Source: Anseranas semipalmata
Lineage: Eukaryota > Chordata > Aves > Anseriformes > Anseranatidae
Reading direction: 5' to 3'
Length of the DNA: 64,000 bases
NCBI GenBank assembly: GCA_013399115.1
Contig: VXAA01002975.1
Span: 153,605-217,604, forward strand
Each line of letters starts with the position of its first letter. Positions within the stretch are counted from its first letter, which is position 1. The position numbers were made by a program, and so were the translations under genes. This document shows, piece after piece, positions 1 to 10,990 of this stretch. The notes below the pieces were generated by a model. The model was not told the origin of the DNA, ran no database searches, and saw only the letters and a program-made list of their open reading frames with translations.

Positions 1-659
1 AAGCTCAGCTCTTCCCCCTCAAGGCACCTCCAGCCCACACGGCATCAGGACTTGGTGCTGGATTGGGGTAAAATGCACCTAGTCTCTCCAGCATAGCAGA
101 CTGCCATGGTGTGCCGCTGTTTTTGTCATCATCCAAAATGTGAGCTTGACTTTTGCTGCTAACAGGACTCTTCCCAATAACAATTCATCAGGGATTATTT
201 ACCTTAATCTTCAATTATTATTTCAGCTGATGGTGTAAGATCATTAGCAGCCACTACACCTTGGCAAGAAAGTGGGTAGAGTGAAAGAAACATAAGACTT
301 TTCTTTGCTGCTTTCTTGCAATTTTTCAGTAAGTAACTTCAGGCATGTGGTTTGTGCAAGGGTTCCAAGGGTTTGTGCAAGCTGTGCAGGAGGGAAAGCA
401 GCAGCCTACCCCTTAGATGGATTAATAGCAGTGGCATAAACTGTCCTGCAGACCTGTACAGGCTCCTTGAGACCTGACTGATGTGACTATGGATCACGAG
501 AGCCCAGCTGCAGAATCACCAAGCAGTCTGCCAGCAAGCCTGCCCTGGGATTACAGATAGGAAGCTGGGTCACCCTTGATAAGTCTGTCCTCATAAATAA
601 GCCACACCAGGGTCTCTTAGGCTCCTGGGACTAGTACGTGCACATGACTATATAATAAC
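1..659. other. Unique non-coding sequence, leading edge
   Basis: No gene or recognisable repeat is seen. Positions about 178-290 are AT-rich and dense in TAAT/ATTA and CAATTA cores, which gives them the look of a conserved non-coding element, but nothing in the sequence alone proves function. No frame of useful length is open across the segment. Confidence 0.5.
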
Positions 660-875
660 TGAGTCTGGAAAGGACTTTTGGATGTCCCTATTCCAAGTCT
701 TCTCTTAAAGCAAGGCCCACTTAAAAGACTAAGCAGGTGCTCAGGAGCTTGTCAAATCCAGATCTCAACATCTCAAAGGACAGAGTTGCTATGCTGAGGG
801 ACCTTTTGGAGTTATTGCATCTCAGGTGCACAGCTTTGCATTTGCCTTTGCTCATATGTCTGGGTTGTCTTCTTC
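660..875 (-). mobile_element. Decayed CR1 LINE 3' fragment, antisense, internally deleted
   Basis: Read on the plus strand, 663-800 follows the antisense CR1 3' end: a degenerate 'tggaaaggac' start, then the equivalents of the 'tccaa...ctgctc', 'caaggcccacttaaaag', 'gtgctcaggagcttgtc' and 'catctc...ggac' blocks. At 823-873 it jumps to a block normally found several hundred bases deeper in the element ('aggtgcacagctttgcattt'), so the middle appears deleted. The 3' octamer is no longer legible. Divergence suggests an old copy. The family call is by consensus recall; the exact ends are uncertain by about 15 bases. Confidence 0.7.
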
Positions 876-3517
876 CACAAAAACAAGGAAAAAACAGGTG
901 CTGAGGACAACCTCCATCACTTGAAGTGTACTAAGAGAACATTGATTGGCTGGAACAAAATTAGAAACTGTGCTGACAATCAACAGCCTGAGTGATCCCA
1001 TATCCTGGACCTCCTTTATTTATAAGTATAGATTTTGCCTTAGGCACTGAGCTCACGAACTCTGCCAAAGGACAAGCCTTAGGCCTGAGCTATTGCCTTT
1101 TCACCAGGGGTTGCCTGTACAACCAGCAGTATGGGTGGTGTGCCTGCTACTCAGATGCAAGATTGCAAGGTTTGTTCTCTGCTTGTAGGACAAGAGGGGT
1201 GGCTGTGTAATAATTCCTTTTATCATGCCAGCATAACTGCTGGGGTACAGCCTTACCCTAACTCGATCCCAAGCCTAAGCCTATATCTCCGTGGCTCTGC
1301 TCCAGGCCATGCTATTCCAGGACAGGCTGGCATTAGTACAACAGTTTGCATGCCACAGCCCTCTATACAGCAAGGACATGCTGTGCATCTTCTGAAGAAT
1401 CCTGACAAGCTGTGGCAACACCAGAAATACAAATCAAACCATAAATGCAGCAAGCAAAAAACAACAAAACCAAATGCAGCTCCAAAACCAAGCTACCTTG
1501 CTGCTTCCCAGGAAGTCCTAGGCCAGGAAAGCTCTTCATGGTGTGCAACAGGCAGAAACATGGGTAATGGAATTTATGGGTCTGGGAGTATGGAGGTGTG
1601 GTCAAAGCAAACAACTGAAATTATCTGGAATTTTTAAACTGGCTCTATGGCCCCCTCCAGAGACATGAAAGAGGAAGAAGACTTTACCAGATTTATTTCT
1701 GCAAGAACAGAAGATTTACTCACGCTTGGCTCTTTTTCAGGTGTCATAAATTGAGTCCACTATCTTTTCACAGATTGTCTTTCTGGATTTATCAGTAAGG
1801 ACTTTATGGTTCAGAGCACCCTTTTCTCCCCAGCCCCCCTTCCAACAACCTGAATAACAAGCCTAGGGTACAGCCTGTGTTTATAAATATACGTATCGGT
1901 TACATTAGTGGAAACTGATTTATTACACAAATAAGAGACTTCATCAATTTTCATCTGGACCTCTTTCAATGGGACATAAATTACACTGTTGCTACTGGGT
2001 TTGGATTTCTAAGTGGATTTATCGGAGCAGGGACTTTGCTCATTTATTTTATAGCTCTCCTCGTCTGTGGAATAATTATAGTTTTGAAGTTTTTCTCCCT
2101 CCTTTCTCTCCCTTTATATATCCCCCTCAGAAAACACTGGCTGATATTCTGGGGGGTGAGGTCAGGCACTGTTTGGAAAGCCCTAACACCATTGGGGCTA
2201 CCTCTCTGGAGCTGCCTGCCAAAGCAGCAAAGTTTGCATGATGCGGTGACGTGGTGCATTGCAGAAGACCCTGAAACAGAGGTACTCAGCTTAATTGCTC
2301 ATGTTTGGAAAAAGCCTGGTGTGTTGATCTCTTTTAAGAAGTTGGCCCCTTGATGCCTGCTAACCCTGGAGGGTGTGTTCTCCTACCAGAGCATCTCCAA
2401 AAGGTGGAAGGGAACTAGAGTCCCTTGACTTGTCTGGCTAGGTGAGCAGGTCTGTCACTTAAACACTGCTTGGCCACACAAACTCCCCACCTGGTTAAAC
2501 ATCTATAGCTTTGTTTAAACGTGCACAATGCTGAGGGGCAGCCTGTGACAAGGCGGGGAACTTTGCTGGTCGTTGAACAGGAGGAAGGACTGACACAGCA
2601 CCGTTAGGAGGTCTTCACATGGCAAAGCCCTTCCTCCACTGCTAAGCAGAAGAGCGCAGCTGCTCCTTCCTCCCTGGGGATGTGACACAGGACACCTCCC
2701 CGGGGATGTGACTCCAGACTCACCCCCGCCCTACCTGCACACAAGGGGTCTGGGCTGGGAGGTGTGAGCACAGCCCTGGCTGCCCAGAGCAGGAGGTGAT
2801 GGGGCTTGTCCATGGGCCAGCCTGCGAGACAGATACCGGCCAGCTCTGCCGAGAGGAAGAGAGAAGCCTTTAACTCTTCCCGCTGTCCTCAGCCTCCACA
2901 CGCACCCTTTCCCCATCTGCATGCCCTGAACTGCTGCCCAGAACACTTTCTTCTGCAACTCGTTTCTGGAGCCTCGAGAAAGTGAGCCAAAGGCTTGCCT
3001 GGTTTTTGTTGTTGTTGCTGCTGTTTTTGCCTGAGGCTAGAGCACGATCCCATGAAACAGAAGCCCAGGCTCCCAGGAATGCATTGCATTACGACACTGT
3101 GCCACAGAGACTTAGACTATTTACATAATAGATCAGAAAGCCCGGCCAATTAGCTGACAAAGGAAAGGGCGTGCTAGCAGGGCACTCAGAGTTCACCCTA
3201 ATTAAGAGCAAGCCATTAGAGAGCTTGCCTCAAAATGTGAGCAAGGGAGGAAGACAGCATGGGGAGGGGGGGAGGAGGCAGTGATGACTGCATGCAGCCG
3301 TTTCCAGGCACCTAGGGACATATCCTCCTCTAGCCATGGTCCCCAGGGCTGGACATTCCCACAGCTTGGTGGTGTGGATAGGGAAACTGAGGCAAGTCCC
3401 TTGCTTGGGGTGAGAGCAATGAGTTGACCATTGCCCCAAGCCCCCTCGTTGCTTGTCCCTCATTGATTCCCACCTTGCAGTAACATATGCTAGGGCTCGT
3501 CTTTGGTCTTGTGCATT
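876..3517. other. Unique non-coding sequence
   Basis: No gene recognised. A 168-codon open frame at 1131-1637 (+) shows no domain, no plausible splice context and irregular composition, so I treat it as chance. Positions 3001-3028 contain a short GTT/GCT-rich run. Around 3247-3272 there is a G-rich tract with a 7-G run. About 3100-3215 holds several AATTAG/TAATTA cores. The word GGGAAACTGAGGCA at 3381-3394 is the MIR core motif, but too little flanks it to call an element. Confidence 0.45.
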
Positions 3518-3596
3518 GGTTTGACACCAGCACATCTCCTCATGCCCTCCTGATGCACTCACAGGAGGGCATGAGGAGATGTGCTGGTGTCAAACC
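3518..3596. repeat. Perfect 35-bp inverted repeat with 9-nt loop
   Basis: The left arm is 3518-3552 and the right arm 3562-3596. Base-by-base comparison shows the right arm is the exact reverse complement of the left over all 35 positions. The spacer 3553-3561 is 9 nt. The match stops abruptly on both sides: outer bases 3517 and 3597 are both T, inner bases 3553 and 3561 are both A. A transcript would fold into a 35-bp uninterrupted hairpin; DNA could extrude a cruciform. No transposon ends or target duplications are obvious. It is not a known miRNA that I recognise, and perfect pairing is atypical for animal pre-miRNAs. Possible origins are a replication template switch, a foldback sequencing or assembly artefact, or a genuine hairpin locus. 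Confidence 0.95.
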
Positions 3597-6500
3597 TCTC
3601 TCCAGCTCAGCACAAAGAACTCTTCTGCTCAGCAGACAACAACGAGGCCCACACACATGCAGGCAGCAGTCAGGTGAGCAGGTGAAGGAAACCTCAGCCC
3701 CCATCACTCCCTAATTAAGTTAATTTGCTAATTGTCAGCACTTAGTCAAGGGAGGAGCGCCACCTGCTGAACCCACCATACTCCTCCTCCTGCCTCACTG
3801 GGGCTGCTGCAGAAGGTTTCCAGGCCCCACCAACCCCCTGAGAGTCCAAACACTGAAAGGAAGAGGATAAAGCTGGTGCCTTCCATCTCTTCTATTCATA
3901 TTTTGTAATCTGGAAGTCCCCTGGGTGCTTCAGTTGGCCATGGTACCTGGATATACTGCATCGTGCAATTCTACAAGCTTTGGTGGCCTTCAGTCTCAAA
4001 ACAACAGAGACTGTTCCTACAGAGTTGGAAACACACATTTCCTTTCCAGACTGATAGTTCAGTGTGATGAGTTACCACTTGCCAGCTGAGTTGTGCTGAC
4101 AGCTTGTGCCTTCCTAGCCCACAAAAACACATCTTAAAGCATTTTCATGTTCCTCCCATCCACTGCAAAATTTTTACCCTTCACAAGGGCTTAAGAAAAT
4201 GCATTTTGCTTTTTGATTGAAGTACATAAGAACAGCACATGATTGGTTACAGTTGCTCTGCTCACAGGTTGTAACTTCCCAAACTGCTGTAATTCCATTG
4301 CTTACGATCCTCTGTCTAAATGCCAAATACCCCTATGTAGGGGGCTTGAATTGCCAACCCACATGTCAATCTACCAGGACTCTAGCCACCAAAGCTGTAA
4401 AGTTGGCTTGCAGGTTCTGAGATTAGCTTAAAAATAATACAGTTTGGGTTCTTTTTCTTTGTTTCCAGTTTTGAGCTTGCAGAATGCTTTTGATTTTGTG
4501 TTTCTAAGTTTTGCGTTACAATCACAAGGGGTAGAACTTTTTTTTTTCTTTTTTTCCTTTCTTTCTTCTTTTGATGTTGAATAAAACCTGAAATTCTTCA
4601 CACAATCTCCTGAACCAAACAGCTGGGATTTTATGGAAAGAACACTGACAACTGCAAGATGTCCAATAAAATCATAACAGTTGGCAACACTGGGGGGTTA
4701 CTCCCCTCCTTTATTGCCGGTCCACAGGACATGTTAATTGGTGTGGTCCAGCTGCTGGCTGGTTTTAGGACAGTTCCTTAACAGCACTTATAACTGCCAA
4801 GGCTTGGAGTCCTCTCGGCTAACCACAGACACCTTACAGAGGTACCTAAGCTATTGGCCTGTTTGCTCCAGCTGCTTTTTTAGGGCAGATTACTGCATCC
4901 TGTAACAGGTAGAACAGATCAGCTTTGAAGGTGTTGATCTCTTTTCTCTTGGTAAAGAAAAAACCTGCAGTGGCTGCTCTCCTAAGATATGTCCTTCCTT
5001 AACCCCATACCGCAATGAAAGTTCAGCCCCGTAAGTCCTTTTAAAAGCTGGCCTCTAAGACAGCATGTCAGCCCCTTCTGGGGCCTCATGTTTTGCACAG
5101 ATCACCCTCATTAGCAAGGGAAAGTGGAATAAATGGAACAGGCTGCACTCCTGGCGTGATTTTTTTGATTCCTCTTGGAAGTCCCCCTGATTCAAACAGA
5201 TCCTTCCAAGTGGCCTGGTTCGTGACCGCTGAAGATTATAAGAAGGCCAGGGATCCAGCATCCCTGCGGCTCATCACTGACAAACAACACTGTCTGGATG
5301 GAGTGTTTTCAATAAGGGATTCTTGCTTTGTTGGGAGCTTTCAGAGAAACTGTTTACAACAGCAGCCCTACAATTACCTCCAAATGATGTCCTTTGAGAA
5401 GGACGTTCTGGGAACCTTGAGACCAAAGCTTCTGCGCTGCTCTATCTATATCAGAAATGTGAAAGTAATCAGGAGTTGTTTGGATCTGGAGATGCTGTTG
5501 TTGTAAACAGATGTTGCTTTAAAGCATCAGACATTCCTGAATGGTCAGCCAGAGCTGGGCCAGCTTGGAAGAAGCTCCCAGCCCAAGACGGACCATTTAG
5601 AACAATGAGACTTAGGGTTTCAGTTCAGTACATTGTGTCAAATCTAATGTAAATATGCCAAATTTGCCATTCCTCGGCACCAAGATACACAAAGATCTTA
5701 TTTCTTAGGTTTGAAATAATGGGGTAAGATTTTTTTGTTGTTGTTTGGAATGACAAGGATTCAGTATTAGCTAAGCCTGATGGATGCATACAAAAGATCT
5801 GGGCAATGAGACTGTCTAGAAGAAAGCTGGAGGCAAATGCTTCTTTGTTTTATCCTACACGGAGGATTTTTCTTATGGGGAGGGAAGAGGGCAGGAAAGA
5901 ATGATCTGTCCAGAAGACAAAGCACTGAAGTGAGCCCTCGCAGTCTTCCCAAACCACAAGACCTTAGGGAAAGATTATAATTTCTTATTTGTTTCTTTTT
6001 CTTAGCCTTCATATTTTTAAACCTTAAAAACACATTTGGGTAATCATTTCAAATCCTTTTCCATGGCCATAAGTGACAGAAGCTATTCCACATGATCCAG
6101 AGAAGCTAGTTCTCCTTCAACATTGTGGGATTTCAGACTGCAGCTTGGAGAGGAGAGCAGGGAGTGCCCAGAAATTATAGGAATTGTCTTATTGTCTCCT
6201 TGGACAAAGGACAGAGATTAGAGTTTTAAGAAGATTCCTGCTAGCTGAGTTACCCTGAAGAAGTCACCAAGATCACAGTCATCCTATCCAGAGGATATTA
6301 GCTCCTTGAATTAGGAATCCCATTGCTGAGAAAGGCAGGAAAATTACAATGTGATTCAGACCATCTCTCTTCACTGAAGGACCCTGGGGCAACCCTTTGG
6401 CTTATTTGCTTAGTTGTGTACAGGCTGTAAATTATGCCTTAATCTAGGTACAGATCTCTTTGTGGTTTGGTTCCCACCCTGAAGGGGTAGGATATTCTGT

Positions 6501-7452
6501 TCCTCTGTCTGGGTAGAGTGAGAGTTGTTTGGGACACAGCTTATCCTTCACATGTGCTTTCAGGGTACACAATTTGATCCTGTTTAGTGCAGCTGGATCT
6601 AATCTCACATGGGTAGAGACAGAGGTTTGATTTACCAGGAAAAAGGGTCTTATGGGGAAGCCCACATGGAGAGAGGGAAAAAAAGGGGGGGAAGAAAAGC
6701 AATGCATTGACATCCCCTTGAAGAAGGCTTCCCTCTGCCTGAAACATTACCTTCACCAATCAGAAGAGCTGCAGAGTTTTTCCTTGAATGGTTTTGCCCT
6801 TCCCCATTTCCAGGGAAATGACACAAACGTGATTCATGGGTCGGGACACTAAGGTGACTGTAAGGATATGCTGCCGAATTAAAGGGGCTAAAGCAAGGGG
6901 ACCAATGGGAGGGAGGCCACAAGCTGATGTAATGTCTGGGTAGCTCAAACCAGCTCCTCAATCTCTGTTATTAGGTAAAGACAGGCAGTCCCTGGAGAAC
7001 ACGTGAGCTCCTTTCCCCCTCTCCACAGCCCTCTGCACGGTCACATTAGGGACATGCCCTTTGCACTCTCACCTATGAGCTCCCAGCACACACGAGCATC
7101 TTCCAGCACTCCAGGCTTCTTCCTCTAGCAGCCGGAATAACGCAGCCACACAAAGCTCCCATTGTACAAGCAGGTCCCCAAGCACCACAGCTCCAGCCCA
7201 TAATGAAATCTCTCCACCACCTTTTACTGGAGAGAGTATTTGATTGCAGTCAAGTACCCACACCTGGAGGAGGTAGGAGGGGGTGCAGGAGTGTAGACTG
7301 ACAGCCTGTTCGGAGCTGCAGCAAGAAAGGGAAGGGGAGGGGGGATGAAGGCAAGGCTGAGAGGCTCAGGCACACTTTTGCAGTGTGATGAACTGCAGCA
7401 AGAATCCCTGGGCGATCTCTCCCTGTCCCACATGCACACTTCAGCTGCCAAT
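3597..7452. other. Unique non-coding sequence with motif-rich block
   Basis: No gene or clear interspersed repeat is seen. At 3712-3735 there is a compact group of TAATTA, TTAATT and TAATTG cores typical of homeodomain binding. A polypyrimidine run lies at 4538-4572. The 137-codon frame 5093-5506 (+) and smaller frames at 5767-6961 have no recognisable domain. Purine-rich runs occur at 6668-6700 and 7260-7350. Confidence 0.45.
4538..4572. repeat. Polypyrimidine (T/C) low-complexity tract
   Basis: A run of T with scattered C, about 35 bases, with no regular unit. Confidence 0.85.
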
Positions 7453-7515
7453 TAAACAAACAAACAAACAAACAACAACAAAAAAAAAACAGCCAAAACA
7501 AAAACAAAACAAACC
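7453..7515. repeat. (CAAA)n / A-rich simple repeat
   Basis: Five CAAA-type units are followed by CAACAA, a 10-A run and degenerate (CAAAA) units. This low-complexity sequence creates the lysine/threonine-rich frame at 7385-7591, which is therefore not a gene. Confidence 0.9.
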
Positions 7516-8259
7516 TAATAAATACAAGCAGGTTAAAAAATGGCACTACACAGGGTCATACAGAGATGCTGACTCAGGGCCTGGGTGCTGAGACTGGTCT
7601 GCTGCTCCCCATTGCAGTGCACTAATGGAGGAAGTCCTTACCACCTAGATATGAAGAGGTTAAGTCAGCCACGATGGAGGAGGGAATGGCACTAAATTTA
7701 CATGCTGACTATACCCGGGCCCCCAGACAGTGTGTCCATCTGCAAGGAGAATCATGCCCAAGGGGCACCTGCCAGCGGCAGCTTCCTAATTCAGAGGGGC
7801 AAATTTGACCTCACAATGTCTCCCTGGCTGGAAGCCCTTTGCTTCTGAGTGCAAATGTCTTCCTCAGCCCCCACTGGCCCCACTGGACTCTCCAGTGCCA
7901 CATCTGGCTCAGGACATGGGGACAGGGCCAAGACTGGAGAAGGGAAGGAGCCTGGTAGATAAGATGGAGCAATGCCTTCAGTGGCAAAAGACAGGGGCTC
8001 AGTTCAGTCTGGGTGAGTTGTGCTGTATGGGAGGATAACGGGGTCACAGAGTGAGTGGAGGTAGATAAAAATGAAGGTAGATGAAGGCTGTTTTGAGGAT
8101 GGGTGGTAGGATGGGTGGTAGGATACAGGGGGAGGTAAGAAGACATAGGGCGGGTGTCTTCATTTATGGGCTGAGATTTGTAGTTGAGCAGCAAACATAA
8201 GCAAAAATAAGCAGCTCCTGCTGAGGAGGTGAGGGAAGTGGGTAAATCACCACAGAGAA
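7516..8259. other. Unique sequence 5' of a CR1 copy
   Basis: No gene is seen. A 12-base unit AGGATGGGTGGT is tandemly duplicated at 8097-8120, with a third partial copy. The longest open frame of the window (223 codons, minus strand, 7811-8482) starts inside the antisense of the adjacent CR1 and runs through this duplication, so it is a chance frame. Confidence 0.55.
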
Positions 8260-9056
8260 CTGGGCAATCACCAACAATATGAAGTTTAACAAGAGCAAGT
8301 GCCAAATTCTGCACCTGGGAAGGGGCAACCCTGGCTACACATACAGACTGGGGGACAAGATGCTGGAGAGCAGTCCCACAGAAAGGGATCTGGGGCTTCT
8401 GGTTGACCTCAAGTTGAATATGAGCCAGCAATGTGCCCTGGCAGTCAACAGGGCTGACTGTACCCTGGGGTGCATCAAGCACAGCATTGCTAGCCAGTAG
8501 AGAAAAGTGGTTGTCCTGCTCTGCGCTGGTGCGGCCTCACCTCGAGTACTGTGTGCAGTTTGGGGCAACGCAGTACAAAAAGGATGTGAAACTATTGGAG
8601 GGTGTCCAGAGAAGGGCTAAAAAGATGGTGAAGGGCTTAGAGGGGAAGACGTACGAGCAGCGGCTGAGGTCACTTGGTTTGTTCAGCCTGGAAAAGAGGA
8701 GGCTGAGGGGAGGCCTCATGGCGGCCTGCAGCTTCCTCAAGAAGAGAGGGGAGGGGCAGGCGCTGATCTCTGCTCTCTGGTGACAGCGACAGGACCCAAG
8801 GGAATGGAGCCAAGCTGCGACAGGGGAGGTTCAGGCTGGATGTCAGCAAAAGGTTCTTCACCGAGAGGGTGGTCGGGCACTGGAACGGGCTCCCCAGGGA
8901 AGTGGTCACAGCACCGAGCCTGCCCGAGTTCAAGAAGTGTTTGGACAACGCTCTCAGACATATGGTCTGATTGTTTGTCCTGTGTGGACCCAGGAGTTGG
9001 TCTCAATGATCCTTGTGGCTCCTTTCCAACTCAGGATATTCTGTGATTCTATGATT
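8260..9056 (+). mobile_element. CR1 LINE, 5'-truncated 3' half, sense
   Basis: About 800 bases of the ORF2 C-terminal region plus the 3' UTR are present. Recognisable CR1 protein blocks are MKFNKSKC at 8279, DLGLLVD and [10 protein letters not shown] near 8390-8440, LVRPHLEYC near 8525-8555, [13 protein letters not shown] near 8675-8715, and in DNA the equivalent of HWNRLP near 8880. The frame is broken by a stop after the 'ASQ' position (8498-8500) and by frameshifts, so it encodes nothing functional. The element ends in ATTCTGTG-ATTCTATG-ATT (9038-9056), the diagnostic CR1 3' octamer array. The 5' end is truncated, as in most CR1 insertions. The moderate decay suggests an intermediate-age avian subfamily. 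The same tail wording recurs in the stub at 27856. Confidence 0.95.
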
Positions 9057-10779
9057 ATATGAAATGATGCTTAGGGAACAGACGTCATAGAAAATATAGA
9101 AAAAGGGTCCTGTTGAGCATAGAGGTCTTCTTGCTGATTGTTTGGGACAGTCCTGGTGGACTAGTTTGGAAATTGTGTGACTGAGGACTGATCCAAACAA
9201 GGTAGACCTGATGGGAATTACACCGTGGAGAAACTTAGGCCAACAAGGAAAGAATGAGGCCTAGTGGAGAAAAGGGAAGCAGGTGAGTTCTTCATAAGGG
9301 TATTTCTGCATGGAGCACGGATGCTGGCATTTGTTACAAAACACCAGAAACAAGTTGAATTCCCCAAACAGTTTATGGGAATGCACTCTTCTTTTCTGGG
9401 GGTTTTGTTTTGTTTTGCTCAAGTCCATCTGTCACATCTTGCACATTTCATTATTTAGGAATTTTTGATTTTAGAAGATAAAGTAGTCCCAGAGGAATAT
9501 TTTCAGGGAGATTATTTTAACAAGCACTTTTGTACCAGGAAATCAGTGAGTTTAACCTAACAAGCAACTACCAGGCCAGGGGGACAAATAAATCTTGTTC
9601 CCACCTATTAATTTTACAGCCTACATAAAGCAGTGTTGAAGTCAAAAGTATATGTGACCCAAAAAGACATTGCTCATTTTGACACATATATAGCTTGCCC
9701 CCTGCCTGAACCCTGTCCCTTAGCCTAAATCCAGGAAGTGGGCTCTCTTTTGTAGCGGATCATAGGCCTGTGTGTCAGGAATGTGTTCTACCTTAAACCA
9801 AATGTCAGCCTTTCTTAGGGAAGGGATAAGCTGATAGAGATGTTCGCCCTGAATGGGGATAGTTTTCCTGTTTTGCATTGTGTGAGATGTGTTTGTTTTA
9901 TTGCACCACTCAGTGATTCAATCCAGCCAAGCCCACGCAGGAAATATTGGGATTTGTCTTGCCAAGTTGACATCTGAAAAGAGCAAGCAGGCGAATGCTT
10001 CCACTTTAGCCGTATTTGTAATGGTTACTGAACTATTAGACACATAAAGGGAAAAATGCACCTCAAAGAAACAACTGCATCCCATGGATGGAAGTGACCT
10101 GGATAATGCAGAAACGTCGCTGACTTTCATCTTCAGAGGGGAATGCAGTGGTATGCAGCGAGAAAAAGAAAACAGAGCTTTCGGCACACACATAAGTTAA
10201 AAATAAAGCACAGAGTCTAAATGAAGAGGGTGACTAACCAATGGAGTAAATGAACAAGGAAAGTGATGGATTATCCACCACTTGAAGCATCTTGAAATGA
10301 GGGCTGAATGTCTTTGTGCAAGATGTGCTGTCGTCCAGCACGAGGCACTGGGCTCCAGGCAGGCTAAAACATAACTCAGATTTTTTAGCTTGTGTTGCCA
10401 ATGCACAAGTGGAGGATTTAGCTCCAGTTATCCTGTCTACAGCCATATCGTGGAAGGACATGAAGCAGGTGGCAAGAAACATCTGATGCCAATTCCTAAT
10501 TAACCATATTAACCAGCAAACTTATGCAGTCAAAGGGGAAACATAAGCAGTGTGATAGTTCATTCTGTAATCCCAGTGAAAAGAGGTTTTTGGCTACAGC
10601 ATTCGATCCCTGAGTCTTTCCCTTGATTTCAGCCAGCTTGGGGTCAGGCCCTTGTTGTCTGAAGGCATTCAGAGCTCTTGCAAGTAGGAAGCAGCTTGGT
10701 TGGGTGAGAAGAGGTGTCTCATCAGGGCGAATTTCATTCACTCTGTCAAAAACGAGCCCTATCAGCTCCATATCTGATA

Positions 10780-10990
10780 TCCCAAAGGTTTTTAATTACA
10801 TTGCAATGGAGACAGGTCCAGCAGTGTTTCCTAATTAAATCCTGATGCATCAGAGATGAGATTTTAATACACAGGTGGATAATAAGAATGTCTGTTACAT
10901 GTATATATGTGCAATTTCTTTCAAATATATTTCTAGCAATTTTTGAAGCCAAAACCAAATGCATTGTTGAAAACAACTGATGTTGTGTGT
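10780..10990. other. AT-rich motif-dense block, candidate regulatory element
   Basis: This block contains TTTAATTACATTGCAATGG, which combines a homeodomain core with a C/EBP-like ATTGCAAT. It also contains CTAATTAA at 10830-10838 and a perfect 12-base palindrome CTGATGCATCAG at 10842-10853. No repeat family is recognised. Function is inference only. Confidence 0.3.

Noticed and set aside
1131..1637. 168-codon plus-strand open frame
   Set aside because: No recognisable domain, no splice or promoter context, irregular composition.
3367..3400. MIR core word GGGAAACTGAGGCA at 3381
   Set aside because: The 14-base word matches, but flanking sequence does not follow the MIR order well enough to call an element.
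7811..8482. 223-codon minus-strand open frame, the longest in the window
   Set aside because: It begins inside the antisense of a CR1 copy, runs through a 12-bp tandem duplication, is Ser/Thr/Leu/Pro-rich and has no domain.
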